Assembly: GCA_003116975.1 (NCBI GenBank) | Contig: BGKB01000068.1 | Span: forward strand, 124,001 to 188,000 | Length of the DNA: 64,000 bases | Direction: 5' to 3' | DNA from: Aurantiochytrium sp. KH105 | Lineage: Eukaryota > Sar > Bigyra > Thraustochytrida > Thraustochytriidae | Shown here: piece after piece, positions 8,981 to 18,362 of the stretch | Layout of the letters: each line of letters opens with the position of its first letter | Position numbering within the stretch: position 1 is the first letter of the stretch | Made by a program: the position numbers and the translations under genes | The notes under the pieces: generated by a model | Seen by the model: only the letters and a program-made list of their open reading frames with translations | Told to the model about the DNA's origin: nothing | Database searches by the model: none

Positions 8981-10699
8981 TCACCAATCACCGTTCTCAG
9001 CGGCAAGCTTTTCGTTCGCCTCGCGCCATTCGCGCTTGATGGTGTTGTACAATGGTTTGAGAAATTGCTTTTCAAAGCCCTCGAGGTAGGGCTTCATGGA
9101 CGTCTGCAGGTACAGCGGCCCCTCCTTGTTGGGATCGGCAGCGTTGATCTCGTCCGCAAGTTTGGGAAGCGTCGGTACATCATCCGGATCAAAGGTATCC
9201 GCATTGGCCACGTCCAAAATTGGCACACATACCTTGCCAGTCTGTGGTTCGTTCGTTCGTTCGTGCGTGCGTGTGTGCAGGGGTTTCGTCGTCAGTCGGC
9301 ATTCCATTTGCCCGCACAAATGCACACACACACACACACCATCAAGTAGAAGCCACCAGGCACAAAGGACTCGAGGAACTTACTTTGGGGTGAATCACAA
9401 AAGGGCTTTTCAGCAAGTGATTCCGGTGCGTGGACACATTAACATCAAGTCGCGGATAGCAAAAGACAATGAGGATTGTGGGGACGACCTTGCGGAGTAG
9501 CGCAATGGTTTTTTTGTTGCCACCGGATCGATCCTTGGAGAGACGTTTGATCTCGTCCTCGGTGGTTGCCTTGAGCTGTTTCCAGCGAAATCTGGAGTCC
9601 TTGCCATCGTCAGAGGCCCAAGCACTGTCGAGACGCGCGCGCAACTCCTTGTTGGGAATAAGTTTGAGCACCTTATCCCAGCGCGACTTTTCGCAAAGGA
9701 TATCTTGGCCTTCTGGGCTAAGGACCATCTTGTCGAATATTTCCTCAAGCTTCCCAAGGCTTCGTTCAATGGACTGTACAGCAAACGCATGGTGGCAAAA
9801 CAAGCGGGTGAGCGCGTGAGTTAGTTTGTGGGTGAAGAGAATCTTCGCGATTGGTTCACGCCAAGATCTTGCACACAGCAAGACTCGAGGGGAGAATGAA
9901 AAAAGTATAAACGTACCGGGTGCAGAGGGTGCGAGAGCTGCACACGCTGCGCTGCGTTTTCGTTGCCGACAATGAGGGTGAGGTAATCCACGACGGCCTT
10001 GCGCTCCTTGTCTTCGAGCTGGCGCGCTCGCTTGTCCGAGACCCAGCAGTGCACACCGCGACGGCCGGAAAAGATCCAGACAAGGTGCTCAAATCCGAAG
10101 TCCTCCCGCAGGGCCTCGTCAACAATTTTCATGGCTACCGACATGTAGAGCCAGCTCCCTCTGTCCCACATCATGTCGGGCGTGCATCCGAGGCGGACCT
10201 CATCGTAATCGGTAAGATCGATATCAAAGACAAGCTCACGCTCGACCGGCTTGAAGGCCGCAGCCTTGACAGACTTGTTGTTTTTGGGTGGTAACGTGTA
10301 GAGCGGCCCGATATCGATTTTATGCGGGTTCTTGCGCTCGATGAGCTGGCGAAACTCGGAGGCGTCGCGGAAGCACAAGTACCGGATGTAGACGTCGTCG
10401 GCCATGGTGAAGGAGAATTCGCGACGCATAAAGTAGTCGCTGTCGATCTGCGACTGCTCATCTGCGCGGTCGGGGTCGTTTCCGTAGCTCAACCACCGGA
10501 ACATGGCATCGTGAGGAAAGAGACGGGCATAGTAGACGCGCAGAAGCTCCTCGTCAAAGACGCTCTTCTTTGAGCTAACCTGCTTCGCCTTGTCAGCCTC
10601 ATTGTCGTCCTTTGACTGTTGCTGTCGCTCTTCTTCTTCTGTGTCCTCCATTTTTGGGTCCTTGTCCAGCGCCGGGTTGGCGCCCTCGTCAACCTCCAT
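8981..10699 (-). CDS. PRIM1: DNA primase small (catalytic) subunit
   Basis: Three exons on the minus strand: 9917-10699, 9384-9773 and 8981-9241. The introns (9774-9916 and 9242-9383) begin GTACGT and GTAAGT, end in CAG, and all junctions are phase 0. The protein has about 477 residues, against about 420 in human PRIM1. Exon 1 carries the catalytic ELVFDIDLTDYDEVR (Asp159 and Asp161) and SGRRGVHCWVSD, which bind metal and nucleotide in the family. The later parts match family motifs KSRWDKVLKLIP and HLLKSPFVIHPKTGKVCVPI. It makes RNA primers in the pol alpha-primase complex. The usual four-Cys zinc site just after the catalytic Asp pair is not conserved: only one Cys remains. The N-terminal 50 residues are acidic and low-complexity. 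The start is the first in-frame ATG. Confidence 0.93.
9247..9340. repeat. Simple repeats in primase intron 2
   Basis: A GTTC run followed by GTGC/GT repeats (9247-9278) and an AC dinucleotide run (9323-9339), all within the second primase intron. Confidence 0.75.
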
Positions 10700-11628
10700 G
10701 GTGCTGGTTAGACTAATTGCCGGGCGATGGCTCGGTCGGTCGGTCGGTCGGTCGGTCGGTCGGTTGTTTGCGCAGTGCTGCACGTGCGCGCGCACGCAAA
10801 CTCGTAGGTACGCGCGTGCCTCTGCCTCGGCTCCCAGTCTCGTCACGACGTTGCCGCGCAAGAGAGCACGCAGATTGACGTTTGTCTCGAACTCGACCGC
10901 ATTGACTTGCCGCCGCGGCGGTCGTTAGGTTGGTAGAGAAGTATATCCTTGTATTGTAGAATATTATGGTGAAGGTGCCCTCAGCCAACTTGAAGTTGAA
11001 GCTTTGTTGCTCTGTCAAATTTTGCCGTGCAGTACGCCCAAAGGCCATCGAAAAGCGAAGCGTGCGTTAGTATCCAAGAGGCTTATTTTCAACGCACTGA
11101 GAATCACAGGTTCGGATGATTTTCGAGGCGAATCTGGAGCGTTCTTGAAATTTTAGGCCCAATAGGTATCTCCATTTTTCAGGTTCAACCTGCGGCTGTG
11201 ATAGTCATGGTGATCATGATCGACATGATTGCACGATATTCTACATTTGCAAGAGTTATTTGCGTTCTGACCAGCTGGATCTGAATGTAGTTGTGCTTAA
11301 TTGTAAAAGCTTGTTCGTATGCGGACAAACTTTACTTCCCTCGAACACGCAATGACTGACGCTTGCAAAGACAAAAACAAATACGCTGCGCGAGGAAGGA
11401 AAGCTCTAGCTTCTGTTGTGTGCACCGCGTCGCTCTTCCTTGCTTGGACAAACGAATGAATACCATAACACCTTGCCTTCATTGGCGGTATACGTACCTG
11501 CTTACTACCGGCTATACATTAGCTGGTAGCTGTAACTATACAACCGGTGGATGAATCGAAGATGCAGGTTCAAGTCAAGAAGTAGATGCGGAACAACGTG
11601 GCAGCGGGCACATCTCGCGCTCGGCAAG
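10700..11628. other. Divergent intergenic region upstream of primase and VTT-domain gene
   Basis: Eight tandem CGGT units (10733-10764) lie just upstream of the primase ATG, in its leader or promoter. From about 11050 to 11550 the DNA is clearly A+T-richer than its surroundings. No gene is seen; only short frames without domains are present. Confidence 0.5.
10733..10764. repeat. CGGT tetranucleotide run
   Basis: Eight perfect CGGT units about 35 bp upstream of the primase start codon, on the side expected for its 5' leader. Confidence 0.8.
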
Positions 11629-13326
11629 ATGGCGGCAAAGACACGCCCGTCCGCGAAGACGTCGTCACCTGCGGCGGCGGCGGCGACGACCAAGACGCTG
11701 TCGCCGTCGGAACCGCCTTCGACAACGGAAAGCGGCGACACTCGAGGCGATGGGAGCAGCATCAAAGCCCTCGTCCAGACCGTGGCTGGCGCTTGCGCCG
11801 TTGCAGCGCTCGCTTGGGCATTCTCTACATACAGCGAGACCAAGGGAGGAGAGGTGAGCGTTTCAGGGATGGCCGAGGACGCCATTGCTCTCATCGAGGC
11901 ACAAGGTGAGATGGGGCCAGTGTATTATACCATTTTCTTGGCCATCTGGATTGCCTGTCTGCTGCCTTGCTCCATCGTGGAGGTCGTGCCCGGCTTTCTG
12001 TACGGCGTGAAGGTCGGCTTTGCAGTCTCACTCGTTGGCAAGATCCTCGGCGCGACGCTCAGCTTTCTCGTGTGCCGCACATTTTTCAAAGCGGCCTTGA
12101 AACGTTGGTTTTTCGACAATTACCCAACGATTCGCGTCGTCGGCAAGGCTGTCGAGGAAGAAGGTTTGCCTGTTCTAGTGGTCGTGCGCCTCTCGTACGT
12201 GCCCATGATTTTCAAAAACTATGGCATTAGCGTGCTGGACGTGGATTTTGCGCGCTTCGCGGCGTCGAGTGCGATCGCGGGTGTGCCATTCAGCCTGTTG
12301 TGGGCGAGCTTGGGTGCCTCTTCGCGTGACTTGCAAAGCATCTTTCGCGGAGAACGTTCGCTGCACGACATGCTTCCAGTGGACCCCGTGCAACGTGTGA
12401 TGCTTGGTGTTGCGGTCATTCTCGTTGTTGGAGTGGCGGTTTTGGTCGTCTCCAAGGTCCGCGCCAGGGTCAGCGAAAAGATGCGCAAGCTTGCGCTCAG
12501 CAACGAGAAAGGCGATGGCAAGGCCGCGGAGGCAATTTCAGAGGCTCTCAAGCAGAACGAGGAAGAGACGCTGGTGGCACGCGGACGTATTTGGTGGAAT
12601 ATCGGCGCGATTGGGGCAATCCTGCTCGCGGCCAGCGTTGGGTACTGGCAGCGCGAGTCGCTGCCTAGTCTTCAGGGTACAATGGTCAAGGCAGTGGACT
12701 GGATTCGCGCTCAAGGAGATGTGTGGGGTCCAATCTACTACTCAATGTTTCTTGCCGTGTGGGTTGCGGCCCTTTTGCCGTGCAGCGTGCTGGAGATGGT
12801 GCCCGGGTACCTGTTTGGCTTTCGCGTTGGCGTTGTCGTCTCCATTTTAGGCAAGAATCTTGGTACGGTGATGAGTCTTTTGCTCACTCGTTTCTTCTTG
12901 CGGGATATGGTGCAGAGGCGTCTGTTGACTCGTTTTCCGATATTACGTACATTGGAAAAGGCTGTCAAGATGGAAGGTTTTCCCGTCATCGTCATGATTC
13001 GGTGCGCATATTTGCCCATGATCGTCAAGAACTACGGTCTCGCTTCGCTTGACATTGATGTCTTCAAGATATGGATTGCCTCGATTGTCAGTTCTATTCC
13101 GTTCGCTGCGGCATGGACTGCGGTGGGGGCGTCTGCGACGAATCTTGCCGACATTTTCGACGGCAAAATGAAGCTGCGCGATTTGCTTCCCGAGGACTCG
13201 ATGCCGCTTCTCCTCGTTGGTATCCTCGCGGGGGCGCTTTTTCTGTACGCGCTGACCAGCTTCATGAAGCGTTTTCGCGAGATTCTGCGCGAGGCCGACG
13301 ACGACGCTGTCGCCGCTGTCAAATAG
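11629..13326 (+). CDS. Two-domain VTT/DedA (SNARE-associated, TVP38-like) membrane protein
   Basis: 565 residues from the ATG at 11629. An in-frame ATG at 11551 would add 26 arginine-rich residues, but 11629 has the better context (AAGATGGCG). Two copies of the VTT domain lie in tandem. Each has YY(T/S)(I/M)FLA, then PCS(I/V)(V/L)E(V/M)VPG, then a GK(I/N)LG stretch, an R-(L/C)-(S/A)-Y-(V/L)-P-M segment and KNYG. Proteins of this family (TVP38, TMEM41, TMEM64, DedA) act in the ER or Golgi membrane and some are lipid scramblases. The two halves share the same order of motifs and a similar spacer, so they arose by internal duplication. An additional single membrane segment precedes copy 1, and another separates the copies. 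The Ala/Thr/Ser-rich N-terminus is low complexity. Confidence 0.85.
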   Translation: MAAKTRPSAKTSSPAAAAATTKTLSPSEPPSTTESGDTRGDGSSIKALVQTVAGACAVAALAWAFSTYSETKGGEVSVSGMAEDAIALIEAQGEMGPVYYTIFLAIWIACLLPCSIVEVVPGFLYGVKVGFAVSLVGKILGATLSFLVCRTFFKAALKRWFFDNYPTIRVVGKAVEEEGLPVLVVVRLSYVPMIFKNYGISVLDVDFARFAASSAIAGVPFSLLWASLGASSRDLQSIFRGERSLHDMLPVDPVQRVMLGVAVILVVGVAVLVVSKVRARVSEKMRKLALSNEKGDGKAAEAISEALKQNEEETLVARGRIWWNIGAIGAILLAASVGYWQRESLPSLQGTMVKAVDWIRAQGDVWGPIYYSMFLAVWVAALLPCSVLEMVPGYLFGFRVGVVVSILGKNLGTVMSLLLTRFFLRDMVQRRLLTRFPILRTLEKAVKMEGFPVIVMIRCAYLPMIVKNYGLASLDIDVFKIWIASIVSSIPFAAAWTAVGASATNLADIFDGKMKLRDLLPEDSMPLLLVGILAGALFLYALTSFMKRFREILREADDDAVAAVK

Positions 13327-13665
13327 CCTCGCTCTTTTCCTTTCTTTTCTTTTTACTGATTGCATCGTCCGCGATTGTTGAAGTGTAGTAGTTTCCCACG
13401 AAAATGTAGCTGTCGTAGAAGTCATCGGATCGAATGACACTGTATCTCCTTTCCTTTCTCGCGCCGAGGCGTGTTCGAGACCATTCTCTTCGTCCCGCTA
13501 AGGATGATGACGACGATGGCGCTGATAGACCAAGAAGAAGCAGCAGAAGCCTGCCAGGAGAAAAGGGAGGGTGTGCGCCACACGTCTCCTCTCTCTCCTA
13601 TTTCCCGGGCATGGCTCGTTTCCTTCCTGTGGCCCAACAGAGGCGGCGCGTGCACGATGAAGAGG

Positions 13666-13673
13666 TATAAAGT
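13666..13673 (+). promoter_or_regulatory. TATA-like box before CH-domain gene
   Basis: TATAAAGT about 60 bp before the ATG at 13729. If it is used, transcription would begin near 13695-13700, which favours a start at 13729 or later over the in-frame upstream codons. Confidence 0.4.
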
Positions 13674-13728
13674 ACAAAGTACTAGGCCATCGCACTCGCG
13701 CAGCGCGTGCACGCACCTCGAAAGAGCA

Positions 13729-14601
13729 ATGCAAAGACGATTCGCGTTTAGGTGCGAGCGCGCGGCGCAAGCAGACGGACGGGCGGGTGCGCGGGGCGCG
13801 GCAGGCGAGCGGCGCGGCGCGGCGAGACGTGCAGAGGCCGGCTGCACGAGCGGGCGTGAGGAGGAGGAGGAGGAGGAGGAAGGCAAGCCGAGCGAGATGC
13901 CGATGAAGGCCGCAGACGCGCGCAAGTCGAGCAGGTACTCGATGGAGCGCGAGGAGCTCGTCGCGCTGCACGACCGCGCGCTGCTCGAGCATTACGCGCA
14001 ATGGGTCACGGAGATGACGGGCGTGCGAGTGCGGCGCAAGGCGTTCACGCAGGACCTTCTCGACGGTACGGCGCTCTGTTCCATTGTGGCCCGTGTCCCG
14101 GACAGCGGCGTCAAATCGTACAAGGATGTACGGCAGAGCCCTGCGCACATGCGCGCGTTCCATGCGCGCGATAACATGGTCAAGTTCCAGGACGCCTGCC
14201 GGCGCCTCGCGCTCCCAGACTCGCTCTCGACCGCTGATCTCGAGAGCGGTAACGTGCGAAAGGCTCTGTCCATTATGGTCCATCTCGAGGAGCTTTGCGA
14301 AGATGAGGAACTCGCGCCGATTGGAGCTCCGGACGACGGTTATGACAGCGCCGCTGACGACGTCGATGAGGTCATGGTCGAGCAAGAAATCGAAGAAGAC
14401 GAAGTAGTGGCGGAACCGCCAAGCGTTCAGCCTTCTGAAACAAAGCGCCGGTCCTCGTCATCGTCTCGGCGAAGGTCATCTCGACTCAGCAAGAGGTCCT
14501 CGAGGCGAGGAAGCAAACACGAGGAAGAGGACCCCTTGCAGGCTATGCTAGGTCGCTTCAAGGACTTTTGTGGCTGCGATCGCTTCAAGACCTCCGATTG
14601 A
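13729..14601 (+). CDS. Calponin-homology (CH) domain protein
   Basis: 290 residues from the ATG at 13729; starts at 13897 or 13906 are also reasonable and remove only an Arg/Ala/Glu-rich low-complexity leader. The core (about residues 75-190) is a single CH domain: QWVTEMTGVRVRRKAFTQDL, then LLDGTALCSIVARV, then RDNMVKFQDACRRLALPD and VRKALSIMVHLEEL. This resembles the type-3 CH domains of calponin-like proteins. The C-terminal third is acidic, then rich in Ser and Arg (a SRRRSSRLSKRSSRR-like stretch) and ends with KDFCGCDRFKTSD. A cytoskeletal or signalling adaptor role is likely from the domain; actin binding by a single CH domain is uncertain. Confidence 0.8.
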   Translation: MQRRFAFRCERAAQADGRAGARGAAGERRGAARRAEAGCTSGREEEEEEEEGKPSEMPMKAADARKSSRYSMEREELVALHDRALLEHYAQWVTEMTGVRVRRKAFTQDLLDGTALCSIVARVPDSGVKSYKDVRQSPAHMRAFHARDNMVKFQDACRRLALPDSLSTADLESGNVRKALSIMVHLEELCEDEELAPIGAPDDGYDSAADDVDEVMVEQEIEEDEVVAEPPSVQPSETKRRSSSSSRRRSSRLSKRSSRRGSKHEEEDPLQAMLGRFKDFCGCDRFKTSD

Positions 14602-15036
14602 CCACATTTCCTTTGATCAGTCAGTAAAATGGACAGCCCCAATTCATTAGCACACCTTTTACGACTTCCCCCTCTCCACCCCTCTTTTTTTTTCTTTTTC
14701 TTTTCCCGTGTTGCACTTCGTAGAGTAAGATTCCGTGAACAAATTTTAATAACAATCGTGCACAATTTCGTCTGTTTCACGCAAACTACATTGCTCATTG
14801 TCTTGACAACAAGAAAATGAGGCAAGCAAGCCTTGAAGGAATAACTTCTTAGCCCACGACAACGAGAGCTCGCGTTTCACCTTGTTTCGGCTCCAAAGAA
14901 TCACGACAAAGGATGAAGGAGCTTTGTGAGACATTCTGGCCACAGGCAAGCCCCGCGTAAAATTTTGACAGAGATTCGTCTTCCTCTTTGGTCTCGAAAT
15001 TGCGCGACACATGGTACTGGTCCTTGACCAAAGAAA
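14602..15036. other. Convergent intergenic region
   Basis: About 430 bp of A+T-richer DNA, with a T-rich stretch near 14687-14705, between converging genes. No gene or RNA is seen; probably the two 3' untranslated regions. Confidence 0.45.
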
Positions 15037-15810
15037 CTAATGTCGGACTTCCGAGCGCTGCTGTCGACGATCCGCCTCGAGAAGCTCATCGATCGTGCGC
15101 GATTGATCCATGAGCGAGTGGAGCTCAGCGCGCACCTTGGCAATAGCGTGCGCATTGGTATCGGGAAGAGAGTCGAGCAAGGCTTGCTTTTTTCCAATAA
15201 GTGTCATGACCTCCTCAAAATCGCTCTCGAGTTCCGATGTGCGGCGTCGCTCGGCAGCATAGGCAGCCCGGGTTTCTGCTTCAAGAGCTCGAAATGATTT
15301 CCGCGGTGCGCGTCCCTGCAATAAGTTGGTCGGCAAGAGTCCTTGCGTTTTCCCCGGAAGTCCGGCTTCGGGAAGCGCCATGCCTCCCTTGAATTGAAAT
15401 TGCAACTGCAACTTACGCTTCTCGGCGTCAAGATTGTTGTAGCCCGTTCGTTTCATTGGCGCCTGTGACTTGGTGTTTACTTCGGCGCGTCGTTCTTCTT
15501 CAATTTGACGATGAGGTTTACGCATAGGGCGGTACTGCTGTGTTGCAGGATGATCATCGAGATCAGGCTGCTGGCTTCTGCTGCGATGCTTGGGCCCTAC
15601 CTTGGGCACCTTGATGACGCGTTTGGTGAGCACATTGTCCGCATCCTTAGCTGGCGCACCCCATGGTCTATCGTGAACTGCCCGACGCCCTCCTTGTCCG
15701 CGACGAGCGTGTTGTTGCCTGTTCGTGTCTCCGGCCTCGATACCTTGTGCTCTTCGAACAAGTTCGCGAATTTGCGCGGACGTCAACGTTGCAGGTGCCG
15801 AGGAAAGCAT
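15037..15810 (-). CDS. UPF0193 (EVG1/C22orf23-like) protein
   Basis: 257 residues from the ATG at 15810; the frame extends further upstream only through non-ATG codons. The layout follows the UPF0193 family as I remember it: a short helical N-terminus (SAQIRELVRRAQG), a basic middle, the EKRKLQLQFQFKGG segment that matches the EKxKRxLQ..FxxGK block of the human protein, and a C-terminal coiled coil (ELESDFEEVMTLIGKKQALL, then VRAELHSLMDQSRTIDELLE). Family members are found mainly in organisms with cilia or flagella, so a flagellum-associated role in motile cells is plausible. The assignment rests on remembered motifs and should be tested by a profile search. A GATC/AATC repeat lies just upstream. 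Confidence 0.6.
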   Translation of the reverse strand: MLSSAPATLTSAQIRELVRRAQGIEAGDTNRQQHARRGQGGRRAVHDRPWGAPAKDADNVLTKRVIKVPKVGPKHRSRSQQPDLDDHPATQQYRPMRKPHRQIEEERRAEVNTKSQAPMKRTGYNNLDAEKRKLQLQFQFKGGMALPEAGLPGKTQGLLPTNLLQGRAPRKSFRALEAETRAAYAAERRRTSELESDFEEVMTLIGKKQALLDSLPDTNAHAIAKVRAELHSLMDQSRTIDELLEADRRQQRSEVRH

Positions 15811-18362
15811 CGCGGCCTCCTGCGCTTTCTTCGACTTGGCTCGATCAATCAATCGATCAATCGATCAATCGACAAACGCGTAGGCCTGGCTTGGCCTTCA
15901 GCCGCAGCTTACTGACTGCAAATGCGTGTGCATGTGCGTCGTGCACACATCGAAGTAATTGACGCCAGCAAAAACCAAAATGTAGCCGTTGGCGTAAGCA
16001 GGCTATAATTAGGTCGAGTCAGTCTTTTCTCATTGTTTCATATGGCTCATTGTTTCATCTCATTGACTCATCTCGTTGACTCATCTCATCTTATCTGGCT
16101 GCGTGAATGGCCATGAATCGTGGGACTGGAGTGGCGGAGATGATCAACCTGGTTGGCAGACAGCGCGTACCAGACCAGACAAGCCCAGACCGGACCAGAC
16201 CGACCTCCTCCTCTATCTGGCTGGCTCGCTGGCGCGCAGGTCGGCTGGCTGCGCGTAGGCTCAATCGTTCGACGGATCACGCCGAGGTACACGGTCGCCG
16301 GCGCTGTCCGGGTGCGCGAGGAGGCTGTGGCGCCGTGCGGGACCTGGCAAATGTCCCAAACCCACCGTGCACCCTCCCGCGGCCACGGCCGGAACCGCCC
16401 CAACGCGCTGCGCCCGCACCGCGCCGCGAGGCCGAGCCTCTGCGCGTGCGTCCCCGCGCGAAGCCCGAGGAGACAGCCCGCCCGCCCGCCCGCCCGCCCG
16501 CCCGCCGCGCTCTTCGCCGTCGCGCGGCAGCGGCAGCGGCGGCGGCGGGACGATTTTGCGCGGCCCAAGCGAAGGGTTCAAGAGGAGGTGGCTCGAGATT
16601 CTCCTTGGGCTTGCAGTTGGGTAATTTTTTTTGTTTCATTGTAGTATTTCATTTCATTCGTTTTTACTGTTGTTTTGTTGGTAGGGCCTAGAGGAGAAAG
16701 GAAAGAAGAAAAGCGAGGCGGGGTATTCCATGCCAAGCCGTGGCGCCCTGCCGCCAGGACCCGTGGCGTTCGCTTTGCCGTGGCGTTCGTTTCGCCGTGG
16801 CGCGGCGATCGTGCGCACGCCCGCTCGTCTCAAGTTGCGTCCACAACCTGCAGCGATCGAAGACCGCGAGCGAGCGAGTGCAAGTCGCGTCGCTGCGAAT
16901 GCCGACACGAAGGAGGCGACCTCCTCCTCTTTCGTACGACAAGCACCTCGAATTCAGCCCGGCGCACGCAAGGTTTCCGGGCCAGACCCGAACAGAGCAA
17001 GTCGCGAGGAAGCAGCGCAGGGAAGGAAGCAACTGCTGCAAGCAAGCGTCATCCACGCTAGCCAGCCAGCCAGCCAGCCAGAAGGCTCACGCGCAGTCAG
17101 TCGCTTGCTCGCTCGTGGCCGTTTCGGCCCGTGCCGGTCAGGCTCTCGACCCCAAAGGAAAAAGTAAAAGAAAGAAAACAACTTGAAAACGAGTCCTCCA
17201 TCCCGCCGCCGCTATCCCCCGCTCGCGCTCGTTTCGTTTCGTTTGTCGTTTCGACGCTCCTCACTCGCTCCTCACTCGCTCGGACTGCAGCTGGCCTGCA
17301 GGCCTGCGCGAGAGCAGCACAGCCGCATGTGGCCGCCGGCGGCACAGGTCTTGGATTCGGGTCTCGATCGCAGTCGAGGTGGTTTTCTGGAGCTCGCGCC
17401 GCCACGCGCCCTCCTGAACTCCTCTTTTTTTTTTTTTTTTTTCTTTTTTTACAAACTTGTTCACCCATGAGCATGGCGCAGACTCCGATGCTAGCCCCTC
17501 CACCTCGGTGGCGCGCGTGCGGAGGACGGTACTGCGCGCGCTGCTTGCGAACGGTATAAATGTCTCTGGGTCTGGTGTGCAGCGGGGCGCGCACACCGGT
17601 CGCCCGGGGGGCTTGCGGCGAGTCTGGCGCGGGGCCCTCGCTCGCTGCCTGTGCGGTGCTCGACCGCGGCCAAGAAGCGGTTTCGGCGGGACGCGTCGCA
17701 TCGCTGGCCGCTCTGTCGCTCGCTCGCTGGCGCCTTGCGCGCAGCAGCGCAGCGCACAGCTAGCTCTCTTGTGCACGGAAAGTTCTTCCCTCCAGCGCGC
17801 CGAGCGAGTGTCCTGTTCGGCGCCCGCCAGTGGTCATTGTCCATGCCTTCCTCATTCTCACATTTCCTGGCTCGTGCATCCGCCACGTTCGTTCATTCGC
17901 CTCGCAGGGATAGTTCACTTGCACCCGTCACCTCGCGCACGCGCAAAGTCGATCATTCCCATCCAGTTCACTCTTTCCACCCACCAGCGTAAGAAGCGAA
18001 AAAAGTATGAATAAAACTGAGTCGGGCACGTGCAGCCGGCCGCACGCTCGCTCGCTCGGCCTTGCGCAAGCAGAGCAAGCACGCAAAACAAAGCAAGGCG
18101 AGGCGAGGCGAGGCAAGGCAAGGCACAGCGAAAGCGAGCACAGCAATCCGCCTTCGCAGCCGCGCGCTCGCCCGCCACGCACGCACGCGAGCTCGCGAGC
18201 TCGCAAGCGCCGCACGGCTTTCCGCGGCGGAGCCGCTTGATTGGAGGCGAGGCCGCTCGAGCGTCGGCGCGAGGCCCTGCGCCCGGGCCGGCTTCGGCAC
18301 GTTCGCGCCTCGCTCTCCGCGCCCGGCTCTCGCGGCCCGGCACTGAGCGCGAGACGAGCGCG
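15811..18362. other. Long G+C-rich divergent intergenic region
   Basis: 2.5 kb between divergent starts, with several simple repeats: GATCAATC-type units (15840-15872), GCCC (about 16477-16506), CAGC (17060-17081) and a T-rich run (17424-17450). Frames of 100-190 codons exist on both strands but overlap one another and are Arg/Ala/Pro-rich, so I treat them as chance. A TATA-like box is at 17555. The 3' part probably includes the leader of the metzincin gene. Confidence 0.45.
17555..17562 (+). promoter_or_regulatory. TATA-like box upstream of metzincin gene
   Basis: TATAAATG in G+C-rich DNA about 800 bp before the metzincin ATG. If it is functional, the transcript has a long leader or an unrecognised 5' exon. 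Confidence 0.3.

Noticed and set aside
9241-9383. Reading through primase intron 2 as coding
   Set aside because: It is filled by GTTC and AC repeats, and removing it joins VIHPK to TGKVCVPI, exactly as in the family.
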